Part shown: positions 1 through 8,667 of the stretch, piece by piece
Numbering within the stretch: position 1 is the first letter of the stretch
Layout: each line of letters starts with the position of its first letter
Source: an uncultured Kineothrix sp.
GTDB lineage: Bacteria; Bacillota; Clostridia; Lachnospirales; Lachnospiraceae
Reading direction: 5' to 3'
NCBI GenBank assembly: GCA_910588855.1
Contig: CAJUSR010000016.1
Span: 19,570 to 83,569, forward strand
Length of the DNA: 64,000 nucleotides
Program-made: the position numbers and the translations under genes
The notes under the pieces: model-generated
The model's database searches: none
Seen by the model: only the letters and a program-made list of their open reading frames with translations
Told to the model about the DNA's origin: nothing

Positions 1-2
1 GC

Positions 3-623
3 CTTATCATACTTATTACCGTTAGTTTGTTCGCTACATCTGCAACAGCTTCAACTGATAGTAAAACGGATGATACGCTTGCTGTCAGTGACCAGAAATC
101 AAACACAAGTGATATTGTTGCAGATAAAAAAAGCCCTATGACTATTATCCATGAAAGCGCAGACATTCTCCAATACGAAGATGGCGCACCTTATATTCAT
201 GATATACTTACAAACAATACCGACAGTACCATTGTAGAAACCCAATATTGTATGTTGGCTTACAGCGAAACGGGTTCACCGCTAAAGCTATATTGGAATT
301 TCCTTGACAGCAGTACGGAAAGCAGCTTTGAAAATATTGTCCGGACAAAAACAAACATTTTATCCAATCAAACCGAGGAATACCGTGGCGGCTGGTCACT
401 ATATGATGGCGAAATTATGGAAGGCTTTCCGAAAGTTGGGGATGGCGAAGCGAATCAAGTAGCATATTCATTGCTTTGTTTAAATCAAGTTGTATTTGAG
501 GATGGCACAGTTTGGAATAACCCAGATTATGAAAATTGGTTTAAGGAGTATGCGGGGAAAGAAATAGATATAGACAAATTACGAAATTATTATCCATATG
601 AATACAAGATAGAATCGGACTGA
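3..623 (+). CDS. secreted protein of unknown function, 5' end outside window
   Basis: The reading frame is already open at base 3 and begins with a hydrophobic stretch (LIILITVSLFATSATA) that reads as the end of a signal peptide, so the true start lies left of the window. A TTG at 27 is inside this stretch and is unlikely to be the start. The exported part is about 190 residues, acidic, with a Ser/Thr/Asp-rich linker followed by a compact domain with several Trp and Tyr. The domain looks like the small extracellular domains that Firmicutes attach to signal peptides or lipoproteins. No catalytic motif is visible and I cannot name a family with confidence. The next 360 bases hold only gene remnants. 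Confidence 0.6.
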   Translation, partial: LIILITVSLFATSATASTDSKTDDTLAVSDQKSNTSDIVADKKSPMTIIHESADILQYEDGAPYIHDILTNNTDSTIVETQYCMLAYSETGSPLKLYWNFLDSSTESSFENIVRTKTNILSNQTEEYRGGWSLYDGEIMEGFPKVGDGEANQVAYSLLCLNQVVFEDGTVWNNPDYENWFKEYAGKEIDIDKLRNYYPYEYKIESD

Positions 624-691
624 AAGCAGTAACAGCAAACTATGCACTGCCTTATGTGGGAGAAAAGCTATAAATAGCTTGGGGATTTTCT

Positions 692-784
692 ATGGCTTAC
701 ACAGAAGTATACAAGGAACACAGCATGTATACTTTCAACGGTTTTTGCAAAGTTGTCATACGTTATGCCGCTATCAACGCATGA
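692..784 (+). pseudogene. 30-codon remnant, possibly of a conjugative-transposon regulatory gene
   Basis: A 30-codon open frame begins MAYTEVYKEHSMYTFNGFCK and stops at 782-784. The start resembles, from memory, small sigma-factor-like or helix-turn-helix proteins of conjugative elements, but it is far too short to fold as one. Bases 624-988 contain nothing else that reads as a gene. The call is an inference from context: the next 10 kb contain other transposon remnants. Confidence 0.25.
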
Positions 785-988
785 TGGGAACGGGGCAGGC
801 GGCGGGGTACTACGGTTTTACTACGATTGAGGGTATTTAAAACTGAAAGTGTGGAAAACAAGGCTCGAAGTGTAGTGATTGCATTTTTGGGTCTTTTATT
901 ATTCCGAAATCAATAAAATGTTATTCCTTTTTGATTGATAATATTCGAAAATAAGATATGCTATTCAGGAAAGAGAGGTGCAATCTTT

Positions 989-1273
989 ATGTATATTACA
1001 GTAAAGCAGGCAGCAGAAAAGTGGGGGATTTCTGACAGACGAGTGCGTATACTTTGCTCGGAAGGAAAAATTTCGGGAGTCACACGAGAAGGGCGTAGTT
1101 GGATGATCCCATCAGATGCGAAAAAACCACAGGATGGACGTTTTAAAGCGGCAGAAAGTTTACTGAAAGCCATAGACAGGAAGAAAAGAGAACTGGATAC
1201 CAGACGCCCTTTGACTGCGGGTGAGCTGGAACGTTTGACTGAGGAATTTATTATTGAGTATACTTATAATTAA
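989..1273 (+). pseudogene. N-terminal HTH part of an HTH-Fic protein, ended by an in-frame TAA
   Basis: ATG 989 follows a good ribosome binding site (GAGAGGTG, 973-980). The 94 residues hold an excisionase/MerR-like winged helix (ITVKQAAEKWGISDRRVRIL) and then a helical linker that is the usual lead-in to a Fic domain. The frame stops at TAA 1271-1273, yet the same frame continues without shift as NAIEGNTLTF and then the Fic domain at 1316-1900. The simplest reading is one gene of about 303 codons in which a Ser codon such as TCA became TAA. The truncated product could still be made as a DNA-binding peptide. Confidence 0.7.
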
Positions 1274-1315
1274 AATGCAATTGAGGGAAATACTCTAACC
1301 TTTCGTGAGACGAAT

Positions 1316-1900
1316 ATGGTTTTGCGTGGTCTGACGATTGACAGGAAGCCGTTAAAAGATCATATAGAGGCGGTTGGGCATAAAGAAGCGTTTGATTTTG
1401 TGCGGGATTTGGTAAAAGAGCAGATTTCTTTATCGGAGAGTATTATCAAGCAGATACACTATCTTTTATTAGCGGATAAACGGGAGGACCGGGGGGTTTA
1501 CAGAAGAGTTCCCGTCAGAATTATGGGCGCGAAACATGAACCGGTACAGCCCTATTTGATTCAGTCTAAAATGGAACAGTTGTTGGAGGCTTATAGGAAT
1601 AGTACAGATCATATCATTCCTCGGCTCGCACGCTTCCATATTGAATTTGAAGGGATTCATCCTTTTATAGACGGAAATGGCAGAACCGGGAGGCTACTTG
1701 TAAATTTGGAATTGATGAAAGCCGGATATCCGCCAATTGATATTAAATTTGCAGACCGGATTCCGTATTACAATACATTCGAAGAATACCATGTAAAGCA
1801 TAATCTTGGTGCGATGGAAAAACTGCTTGCGGGTTATGTAAATGCAAGGCTGGATCGTTATTTGGAAATGTTAGATAACGAAAACATACACAAAAGCTAA
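1316..1900 (+). pseudogene. Fic-domain protein (AMP transferase), separated from its N-terminus by a stop
   Basis: The first ATG after the stop codon opens 194 residues of a Fic fold. The active-site loop HPFIDGNGRTGR (residues 115-126) is complete, including the catalytic His and both Arg. Fic enzymes move AMP from ATP to hydroxyl groups of target proteins. The class II inhibitory motif S/T-x3-E-G/N should be S-NAI-EG just upstream; its Ser is exactly the codon now read as TAA. No strong ribosome binding site precedes ATG 1316, so re-initiation would be weak. If it occurs, the protein lacks the inhibitory helix. The alternatives are a dead pseudogene or a sequencing error. Confidence 0.75.
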
Positions 1901-1905
1901 CCGCC

Positions 1906-2090
1906 GCACTATGGACTTCATCCGCCATATGCGGCGATTTGCTAGCATAAGGCGAAGCCGTTGCTTTTCTGTAAGGCCGGGCAGCCTGATAACGGAAATT
2001 ACTTGCCGAAATGCCAAAATCCTCGGCTAATTCCTCTCTGGTAATCCGTCGTCTTTCATGGGCATCTATAATCGCCTGCCACAATGCCAT
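1906..2090 (-). pseudogene. helix-turn-helix gene fragment
   Basis: On the minus strand from 2090 the frame reads MALWQAIIDAHERRRITREE and continues LAEDFGISASNFRYQAARP, a plausible helix-turn-helix, before it becomes low in information near 1906. Both ends look broken. It resembles the small regulatory proteins carried by conjugative elements, but I do not recognise a specific family. Bases 2091-2315 show no further gene. Confidence 0.3.
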
Positions 2091-2315
2091 AAAGTCAAAG
2101 GTTTATGTGGTTTCGCTCGTTTTGCTCGCCAACTATATGGATAGATTTTGTTCTGTTATATCGTACTGAAATGGGAGTTTCGCTTAAACGATGTAAAATC
2201 TCTTTGCAATGGAGATTTAATTTCTGTCAGAAAGGGATAAAAGTTCATATTTGCATAGTTAAGATAGTTCGTTCAAACGGATATAATAAATACAATATGA
2301 TTTAGGGGGTCAGAA

Positions 2316-2447
2316 ATGTTTGAATATATGACGGCAAAAGAAGCTGCAGCATTTTGGAAAATATCAGTACGGCGAGTACAAAAACTCTGCAAGGATAATC
2401 TGCCGCCCACATTTTTACTTCTAGTGTGGATTGTAATGAGATTGTAA
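2316..2447 (+). pseudogene. truncated excisionase-like HTH gene
   Basis: ATG 2316 follows an AGGGGGT ribosome binding site. The product begins FEYMTAKEAAAFWKISVRRV, the same type of winged helix as in the Fic gene at 989. After about 32 residues it runs into sequence that belongs to the promoter of the ABC transporter (stop at 2445-2447). This marks a recombination junction near 2410: the 5' half of an HTH gene has been joined to the ABC promoter region. Confidence 0.5.
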
Positions 2448-2464
2448 GAAGTATTCGCTATACT
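2429..2464 (+). promoter_or_regulatory. predicted OmpR-type operator and promoter of the ABC transporter
   Basis: GATTGTAA occurs twice as a direct repeat (2429-2436 and 2440-2447), start to start 11 bp. One helical turn is the usual spacing for dimers of OmpR/PhoB-type response regulators. A TATACT -10 box lies at 2459-2464 and no good -35 box is present, as expected for an activator-dependent promoter. The likely activator is the response regulator at 5820-6485. The assignment to this regulator is inference. Confidence 0.5.
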
Positions 2465-2495
2465 AAGAATTACAAAAACATTGGAGGACATAGCT

Positions 2496-3182
2496 ATGGC
2501 AATACTTGAAACAAAAGATTTACAAAAAATATATGGCAGCGGTGAGAATGAAGTCCACGCCCTTGACGGAGTGTCTGTTACTGTCGATGAGGGAGAACTT
2601 GTTGCCGTTATCGGTACATCGGGCAGCGGTAAGTCTACTCTGCTGAATATGATTGGCGGATTAGACCGCCCCACCTCTGGAAGCATTACTATCCGGGGAA
2701 AAGAACTTTTGAAAATGAAAGACGAGGAACTGACAATTTTTCGCCGCAGGAATATTGGCTTTGTCTTTCAGAATTACAATTTACTTCCCGTTCTTAATGT
2801 ATATGAAAATATCATCTATCCCATCGAGATAGATGGCGGCAAAACAGATACAGAATTTGTAAAGCAGATTATCCATACACTGAGGCTTGAAAAGAAACTT
2901 GAGAATATGCCGAATAATCTTTCTGGCGGTCAGCAGCAAAGAGTAGCGATTGCCCGTGCATTAGCTACCAAGCCTGCCATAATCCTTGCCGATGAGCCAA
3001 CAGGTAATCTGGATTCCAAGACAAGTATGGATGTCATTCTGCTGATGCAGTCCATTAGCAAACAATTCCGCCAAACTGCAATTATGATTACGCACAATGA
3101 GGAAATCGCCCAGATGGCAGACCGTACAATTCGTATAGAGGATGGCAAAGTTATTTCGGGAGGTATCAGATATGCACGATAA
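2496..3182 (+). CDS. ABC transporter ATP-binding protein, MacB/BceA class
   Basis: The 228-residue ATPase has Walker A GTSGSGKST (residues 40-48), signature LSGGQQQR (142-149) and Walker B IILADEP followed by TGNLD, typical of the LolD/MacB/BceA subfamily that pairs with FtsX-type permeases. ATG 2496 is chosen because GGAGGA at 2483-2488 sits at the right distance; the TTG at 2481 has no such site. The gene overlaps the permease start by 11 bases. Systems of this class, with an adjacent two-component system, often give resistance to antimicrobial peptides or export lipopeptides; the substrate here is unknown. Confidence 0.9.
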   Translation: MAILETKDLQKIYGSGENEVHALDGVSVTVDEGELVAVIGTSGSGKSTLLNMIGGLDRPTSGSITIRGKELLKMKDEELTIFRRRNIGFVFQNYNLLPVLNVYENIIYPIEIDGGKTDTEFVKQIIHTLRLEKKLENMPNNLSGGQQQRVAIARALATKPAIILADEPTGNLDSKTSMDVILLMQSISKQFRQTAIMITHNEEIAQMADRTIRIEDGKVISGGIRYAR

Positions 3183-5733
3183 CCGAAACAAAAATGCAAT
3201 GAAACGGGTGGAAAAAGGAATGATGAAAGCAAACAGTACCCGCAATCTGTTTGCAATGTCCGCAATCATCCTTACCACCTTTATGATTACCACGGTTTTC
3301 AGTTTAGCTGTTAACTATATAGAAAATATGAATCTAATGCAGATGCGTACTCTGGGTACAGCCGCTGATGTTTCTCTTGCTATGCCGACAGCAGAACAAG
3401 AGCAGCAAATTACATCATTGGATTATGTGAAAACTGTTGGTGTACGATATATGGCAGGCTCAGTTTCCAGGAAGAACGCCGAGGAACGTGAATTTTCCAT
3501 AGTGCTTCAATATTATGATACCACCGAATGGGAAAAACATTATCAGAAAGCAATCAGCGGTTTCGTTGGTAAATACCCTGCAAACGAAAATGAGATTATG
3601 CTGTCTGAGGACGCCCTCTCACAGCTCGGCATCAAAGCCCCAGAGCTGTATATGGAAATCCCTCTGTCCTATTCTGACAGGAATGGCAGGCAGGAAAGAA
3701 TTTTTATTTTAAGTGGATGGTTCCATTCCTATACTGGTACGGGAATGGGTTTTGTATCGGAGAGCTATTGTAAAAATGCAGGCTGCACAATGGCGGAGGA
3801 CGGCGTACTCTCCTTGTCGTTAAAGAAAATGCCCGATGATTTTCTCCGTATCCAAAGAGATGTGAAACTGAACGGAAACCAATTTTGGGATGGTGCGGTT
3901 TTGATGAAATCCTCAAGCGGCTCAGTCATAGCAATGGCCATCTTTTTGGTAATGTTTATCATTGGCAGCGGTTATCTGTTGATTTACAATGTCCTATATG
4001 TATCGATTTCCAAAGATACCCGTTTTTACGGCTTGATGAAAACTCTTGGCACAACGCAGACACAAATTAAATCGTTGGTTAAAAGACAGGCAGTAAAATT
4101 TGCCTGTATCGGCATACCGATTGGTATTTTATTGGCAACAACAGTTTCCTTTGGATTCGTTCCGCTTTTTCTGGAAAAGGGGTTTAATCAAGGTAAGTCG
4201 GCGATGGAAGCCGTGGTATTTTTCCATCCGTCAATCTATATTTTGTCTATCCTTTTTTCAGCATTCACAGTCTGGATTGCCTGCAACGCACCTGCGAAAG
4301 CAGCGGCAAAGACCTCGCCCATAGAAGCTTTGAAGTATCAGAACTTTGCACCCCAAAAGACAAAAAACAGAAATTCCAAAAACGGCGGCAAACTATATAT
4401 CATGGCGTTTCATAATGTTTTCCGTGACAGGAAACGGGCAATCCTTGTGTTTATGTCCTTATTTATGGGAATTACAATGATTTTAGGAGTGAATGGCATA
4501 GCTGGAAGCTATAAAGCAGAAAACTATGTGAAACAGTATATGGATTACAACTTTGAATACGCTGATATTCAAGTCAGACAGTATGAACAGCTCCAAAAAG
4601 AAATACCGCAGTTTGACGAGCATTTTATAGAACAGATTGAGCAAATCGAGGGTATTAAAAACGTGGAGATTCAAAAAACAGTCTGGGCAGGCATTGATTT
4701 TGACGAATCAGATTTTGGGGATTTTATGAAAATCAAGTATGAGGACAGCAGCTATAAAGCCAATAGGCAGTCTTACGAACAAATGCTTGCAGGGTTAAGG
4801 GCGTATGCGAATGCAGGCGAATACGGTTGCTATATCACAACCCTTATGGATGAAAGGATTTTGGAAGAATATAATGAAAACCATCCTAAAACAACCATTG
4901 ACCTTGAAGCCTTTTGGCGTGGCGAAATCGTGATTACAGGTTGGGACAGCGACTATAATGCCCCCAATGCCGCCTTGGTAGGAAAAACGCTGACACTGAC
5001 TGCCAAAAGTGCAGACGGAAAGGCAATTGATTTTCTTGTCGGTGGAGCATTTGATTTTATGGATTATACCAATAGGCTTGCCAATACCTTAGGTCATCAC
5101 AAAATGGTAGAAATCGTACCAGACATCATCTATGTCAGTGAAGCGGGTATGGAACGTTTGACCGGGGAGGCTCTTATTTCCGGTATCGGTGTGGATGTTG
5201 AGAAAATAAACGACTTAGAGCGGGTAGACAGTGAATTGCAGGGAATCAACCGAACCTTAACTACAGCAGAGTGGGAGTTTAAAAGTACAGTTGACGTAGT
5301 AGAACAATTTAACCAAATGTTATACTCTCAAAAATTGTTAGGAAACGGTGTGGCTGCCCTGCTCATCGTAATTGGATTGATTAACTTTGTGAATGTCATG
5401 GTGACGGGCGTGGTTGCAAGAAAAAACGAATTTGCCATAATGGAAAGCATTGGCACAACGAAAAAACAGCTTAGGAAAATATTGACCGTAGAGGGTGGTA
5501 TTTATGCCCTCATCTCCACGCTGCTGATTTTGACTTTTGGAAATGCGTTCCTTATGCTTGTAGCAGACGCAGTACCGAATCTGGCAGACTATGCCGTATT
5601 TGAATATCCTATTGGACTGGTAATCCGCTTGATTGCGGCAATCTTTGTGATATGCTTTAGCGTTCCTGGAATTGTTTATAAGTTGATTGCCAATGAAACA
5701 GTCATAGAACGGATGCGCAGTTCTGATAACTAA
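3172..5733 (+). CDS. FtsX-family ABC transporter permease
   Basis: ATG 3172 overlaps the end of the ATPase gene and follows GGGAGG at 3158-3163. The product is about 853 residues. TM1 spans about residues 28-48, followed by an extracellular domain of about 200 residues, a group of three membrane segments (near 256, 305 and 355), a second TM plus extracellular region from about residue 425, and three final segments. This duplicated FtsX plan differs from the 10-TM BceB permease with its single large loop, so the pair is better described as a BceAB-like or SalXY/VexEF-like exporter. The gene is followed by a stem-loop and then the two-component genes. Confidence 0.88.
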   Translation: MHDNRNKNAMKRVEKGMMKANSTRNLFAMSAIILTTFMITTVFSLAVNYIENMNLMQMRTLGTAADVSLAMPTAEQEQQITSLDYVKTVGVRYMAGSVSRKNAEEREFSIVLQYYDTTEWEKHYQKAISGFVGKYPANENEIMLSEDALSQLGIKAPELYMEIPLSYSDRNGRQERIFILSGWFHSYTGTGMGFVSESYCKNAGCTMAEDGVLSLSLKKMPDDFLRIQRDVKLNGNQFWDGAVLMKSSSGSVIAMAIFLVMFIIGSGYLLIYNVLYVSISKDTRFYGLMKTLGTTQTQIKSLVKRQAVKFACIGIPIGILLATTVSFGFVPLFLEKGFNQGKSAMEAVVFFHPSIYILSILFSAFTVWIACNAPAKAAAKTSPIEALKYQNFAPQKTKNRNSKNGGKLYIMAFHNVFRDRKRAILVFMSLFMGITMILGVNGIAGSYKAENYVKQYMDYNFEYADIQVRQYEQLQKEIPQFDEHFIEQIEQIEGIKNVEIQKTVWAGIDFDESDFGDFMKIKYEDSSYKANRQSYEQMLAGLRAYANAGEYGCYITTLMDERILEEYNENHPKTTIDLEAFWRGEIVITGWDSDYNAPNAALVGKTLTLTAKSADGKAIDFLVGGAFDFMDYTNRLANTLGHHKMVEIVPDIIYVSEAGMERLTGEALISGIGVDVEKINDLERVDSELQGINRTLTTAEWEFKSTVDVVEQFNQMLYSQKLLGNGVAALLIVIGLINFVNVMVTGVVARKNEFAIMESIGTTKKQLRKILTVEGGIYALISTLLILTFGNAFLMLVADAVPNLADYAVFEYPIGLVIRLIAAIFVICFSVPGIVYKLIANETVIERMRSSDN

Positions 5734-5744
5734 ATAAGCATCAA

Positions 5745-5779
5745 CAGGTGCAGACGCAAACTTGCTGCGTCTGTACCTG
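5745..5779 (+). other. strong stem-loop between permease and response regulator
   Basis: CAGGTGCAGACGC (5745-5757) pairs with GCGTCTGTACCTG (5767-5779) with one mismatch and a 9-base loop. No T-run follows on the plus strand, so it is not a classical terminator for this operon. It may be an mRNA-stabilising or partial attenuation element that sets transporter and regulator to different levels. Confidence 0.55.
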
Positions 5780-5819
5780 CTGCTAAAAAATAATGAGGAG
5801 AGGTGGTGTGTTTCAGGCT

Positions 5820-6485
5820 ATGGCAAATATCTTTCTACTCGAAGATGACAAGATTTTATCGAAAGGAATTTTGATTGCTTTGAAAAAAGACAGTCATACC
5901 ATAACTGCTGTTTATGGTTATATGGATGCTTTAACGAAATATCAAAAACTGAAAATTGACCTGTTTTTGCTCGACATCAATTTGCCCGATGGCAGCGGTT
6001 TGGAATTGTGCAGAAAAATTCGTGAAACATCCGATACACCAATTCTGTTTTTGACAGCCAATGATACTGAAGAAAATATGTTGGAGGGATTTGGGGCGGG
6101 ATGTGATGATTATATTTCCAAGCCATTTCCACTTGAAGTTTTGCGAAAAAAGGTACATGCTATCTTGAAACGCACAGGCGGCGACAGCCCCCGTATGAAG
6201 TATAAGAGCTTAGAGATAGATACGGATAAATGCCTTGTTCTGTTAAGCGGAGAGGAAGTACATCTGACTGCTACCGAATACAAACTGCTTTTGTATCTGG
6301 TACAAAACAAAGGAAAAGTTGTTACGAAAACAATGCTTTTGGAACGCCTCTGGGATATAGACGGAAATTTTGTTGATGACAATACAATCCGTGTCAACAT
6401 TAAAAGATTGCGGCAAAAGTTGAACGATGAAAAGCAGGAATATATTGTAACTGTTTTTGGCATGGGATATGCCTTTGGAGAATGA
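5820..6485 (+). CDS. OmpR-family response regulator
   Basis: The receiver domain begins ANIFLLEDD, with the phosphate-accepting Asp at about residue 52 (LLDINLPDGSG) and the conserved Lys in SKPFP. A C-terminal winged helix follows (TEYKLLLYLVQNKGKVVTK and the recognition region NTIRVNIKRLRQKL). ATG 5820 gives the conserved N-terminus. GTG 5808 is an alternative with better spacing to AGGAGAGG (5796-5803), adding four residues. It overlaps the kinase start by four bases (ATGA). Its probable target is the 11-bp-spaced direct repeat at 2429-2447. Confidence 0.9.
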   Translation: MANIFLLEDDKILSKGILIALKKDSHTITAVYGYMDALTKYQKLKIDLFLLDINLPDGSGLELCRKIRETSDTPILFLTANDTEENMLEGFGAGCDDYISKPFPLEVLRKKVHAILKRTGGDSPRMKYKSLEIDTDKCLVLLSGEEVHLTATEYKLLLYLVQNKGKVVTKTMLLERLWDIDGNFVDDNTIRVNIKRLRQKLNDEKQEYIVTVFGMGYAFGE

Positions 6486-7504
6486 CGATGAAGCATTTTG
6501 ATATTTACAGAAAACTGGTTCTGATTACAGGGGCTGTCATATCGGTTTTATCTGTTCTTATGGTGCTTTTTGCAAAGAGCAGTCCTGTTACAATGCTTTG
6601 GGGCATTTCTGACGTACTTATCTTATTTGTCTTACTGCTCCTGCTTGATTTTCTGCATAATCGTTACAACGATGATTTGCTGGAACAGATTACCTTGCTT
6701 ATAGAAGCTTTAGTTGAACAGCAGGAACGGCAAATTTTTTCAGAAGCAGAAGATACTCTGACAGCCCGTTTGCAGCATCAGCTTTTAAAACTCCGCAACA
6801 TTTTAACAGCCCAAAATCAGATGTTAGCACAGGAAAAAGAACAGATAAAAACTCTGATTTCTGATATTTCACATCAAATAAAAACGCCTGTTGCGGCAGC
6901 AAATACATTCGCCGAGCTGCTTGGCGATGGGGAACTGTCTGCGGAAGAAAGAATAGAATATATTGCCACTTTGCAGATGTCGCTTGGAAAACTGACCTTT
7001 TTGACAAACAGCTTGATTAAAATGTCCCGTCTGGAAAGCGGCATTATCAGCTTAAAGCCCGAAAAGAACAGCTTGAACGAAATTGTACTTCAAGCCGTAA
7101 AAACGGTATATGCAAAAGCAAATGAAAAAGGCATTTTGATAACCTTTGAATGTGACCAAGCTTTTGAAGTGGTTTTAGATTTTAACTGGACGGCAGAAGC
7201 CATCTCAAATGTCATTGATAATGCCGTGAAATATACGCCGCAAGGAGGTTTTGTCCGCTTGCAGATAACAGAGTACCCGTCCTTTCTGCGGCTTGACATA
7301 AGCGACAGTGGTGTTGGCATCCCAGAAGAAGAACAGGCTAAGATTTTTGGAAGGTTTTACAGAGGAAAACAATCCGTGGGTACTGACGGGGTTGGAATCG
7401 GCTTATACCTTACCCGTGAAATTATTAATAAACAGAATGGATATATAAAAGTGTCGTCTGATGAAAAAGGAAGCACTTTTTCGCTGTTTTTGAAGAAAAA
7501 CTAA
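6482..7504 (+). CDS. sensor histidine kinase of the intramembrane-sensing type
   Basis: 340 residues. Two membrane helices (about 11-30 and 37-56) are joined by a very short loop, leaving almost no extracellular sensor, the layout of BceS-type kinases that read signals through a partner transporter. The H-box is SDISHQIKTP with His131. The ATPase domain has an N-box (NVIDNAVKYTP), DSGVGIP and GVGIGLYLT. Start codon ATG 6482 overlaps the regulator stop; ATG 6488 is also possible. The preceding FtsX-type transporter may serve as both sensor and target. Confidence 0.88.
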   Translation: MTMKHFDIYRKLVLITGAVISVLSVLMVLFAKSSPVTMLWGISDVLILFVLLLLLDFLHNRYNDDLLEQITLLIEALVEQQERQIFSEAEDTLTARLQHQLLKLRNILTAQNQMLAQEKEQIKTLISDISHQIKTPVAAANTFAELLGDGELSAEERIEYIATLQMSLGKLTFLTNSLIKMSRLESGIISLKPEKNSLNEIVLQAVKTVYAKANEKGILITFECDQAFEVVLDFNWTAEAISNVIDNAVKYTPQGGFVRLQITEYPSFLRLDISDSGVGIPEEEQAKIFGRFYRGKQSVGTDGVGIGLYLTREIINKQNGYIKVSSDEKGSTFSLFLKKN

Positions 7505-7525
7505 AAAGGAATGAAAGGAATATAT

Positions 7526-7582
7526 ATGGAGTAAATACATTGGATATGCTGCCCGAATTGCGGCAACAAAACTCGTTGGGAG
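7526..7582 (+). pseudogene. remnant of a cysteine-rich KTR-domain gene
   Basis: The frame ATG GAG TAA then reads IHWICCPNCGNKTR before similarity stops. CPxCGNKTR is the N-terminus of a small zinc-ribbon protein common in Tn916/Tn1549-like conjugative elements. A stop codon at 7532-7534 and loss of the second half make it non-functional. It supports the view that this island derives from such an element. The rest of 7583-7899 shows no convincing gene. Confidence 0.45.
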
Positions 7583-7899
7583 GGATTTTTATTACCTACA
7601 AGCAGTTTTCATCTGCATCTACATATTCCATACCGAGGATTAGCGGATAACTTGTTAAAAAAATCCTCGTCTGCATATGGGGCTTTTCTACAGGCTTTCC
7701 CAAGCTCCTTGACAACGCGTAACAAGAGAAGTAATCACAAGAAAGCAGGAACGGTCTTTTCTGGAATTTGGGGCACAAGATAATGTACTTGCGCAAATGC
7801 TCATGTACGGTAAAGAAGCAAGCAACCGAAAACAAGAGATAGACCGCCAGCACCACACTATTCCGAACCAAAGAAACCAAAGACCAAAAGACAAGCACC

Positions 7900-8039
7900 G
7901 TGGAAATGTGTATAACTTGCTATTCCGTCATGGAAAAGTCCGTTCACAGAACATGGAAAAGCTAAAGTGCAGCTTTCCCACATTCTGCAAACAGACTTTC
8001 CCACAACTCCATAAGATAGCAAGTTATGCACATTCCCAC
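7900..8039. repeat. 140-bp imperfect palindrome
   Basis: The left arm (7900-7985) is nearly the reverse complement of the right arm (to 8039). The outer 24 bases match at 21 positions (7900-7923 against 8016-8039). An inner stem of about 32 bases surrounds AAAGTGC, with a small unequal bulge between the two. As RNA or single-stranded DNA it would form one long hairpin. It encodes no protein and lies among conjugative-element remnants, 80 bp before the MarR promoter. Confidence 0.7.
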
Positions 8040-8122
8040 AGTGCCTACGTCGGCGGAATCCCTCTCACTCCTATTTTTATTGTTAAAGATTATTAAAGTG
8101 AAGTGTTTATCTGTTAAGCAAC

Positions 8123-8151
8123 TTGACACACTTTCTTTTCGGGGTTATAAT
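8123..8151 (+). promoter_or_regulatory. sigma-A promoter of the MarR gene with flanking inverted repeat
   Basis: TTGACA (8123-8128) and TATAAT (8146-8151) are perfect consensus boxes separated by 17 bp. TCTGTTAA (8110-8117) and TTAACAGA (8162-8169) form a perfect inverted repeat around the promoter and are plausible half-sites for autoregulation by the MarR protein. Confidence 0.75.
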
Positions 8152-8182
8152 ATTAAGCAGATTAACAGAGAGGAGCATTGCT

Positions 8183-8641
8183 ATGATTAGTGATGATAGA
8201 TTGAACGAACTTTGCGATTTATTTAACCAAGTAGTAAATCAATATGGAAAATTTGAAAAAGAAGTACACGCTTTTGGTGTTGATATCCCATTGCATTTAT
8301 CAGATACACATACGATTGTTGCTATTGGAAAACACACAAATATTAATATCGTAAATCTTTCACGACTACAGGGGATATCCAGAAGTGCTGCTTCTCAAAT
8401 GGTAAGTAAGCTGGTTAAACGTGGATTTGTAAAGAAAGAGGTTTCTCCTAAAACCGACAATGAAATTGTGTTGACTTTAACAGAAACGGGAAAAAATGTT
8501 TATTATGCCCATGAAAAACAACATCAACAGCTAAAGGCAAAATTAACAGAGATTTTTGAAAAATATCCAGCAGGCACTTTGGACACATTGATGCAAATAG
8601 GTACAGACCTTAAAAACATATGGGAAGCAGCATCAAAATAA
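8183..8641 (+). CDS. MarR-family transcriptional regulator
   Basis: 152 residues with the MarR winged helix: LSRLQGISRSAASQMVSKL is the recognition helix region, followed by the wing VKKEVSPKTDNEIVLTLTETG. ATG 8183 follows AGAGAGGAG. The promoter upstream is consensus and carries an inverted repeat, which suggests autorepression. The next gene is a fragment of a hydrolase that probably was its regulated partner. Confidence 0.88.
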   Translation: MISDDRLNELCDLFNQVVNQYGKFEKEVHAFGVDIPLHLSDTHTIVAIGKHTNINIVNLSRLQGISRSAASQMVSKLVKRGFVKKEVSPKTDNEIVLTLTETGKNVYYAHEKQHQQLKAKLTEIFEKYPAGTLDTLMQIGTDLKNIWEAASK

Positions 8642-8667
8642 TAAAAAAATTAAGGAAAAAACATCAT

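Noticed and set aside
2273..2686. Minus-strand frame across the ABC promoter
   Set aside because: It is antisense to the ATPase Walker A region and to the operator; typical shadow frame.
7797..8096. 99-codon frame across the 140-bp palindrome
   Set aside because: The palindrome explains the open frame; there is no ribosome binding site and both arms would need to be coding.
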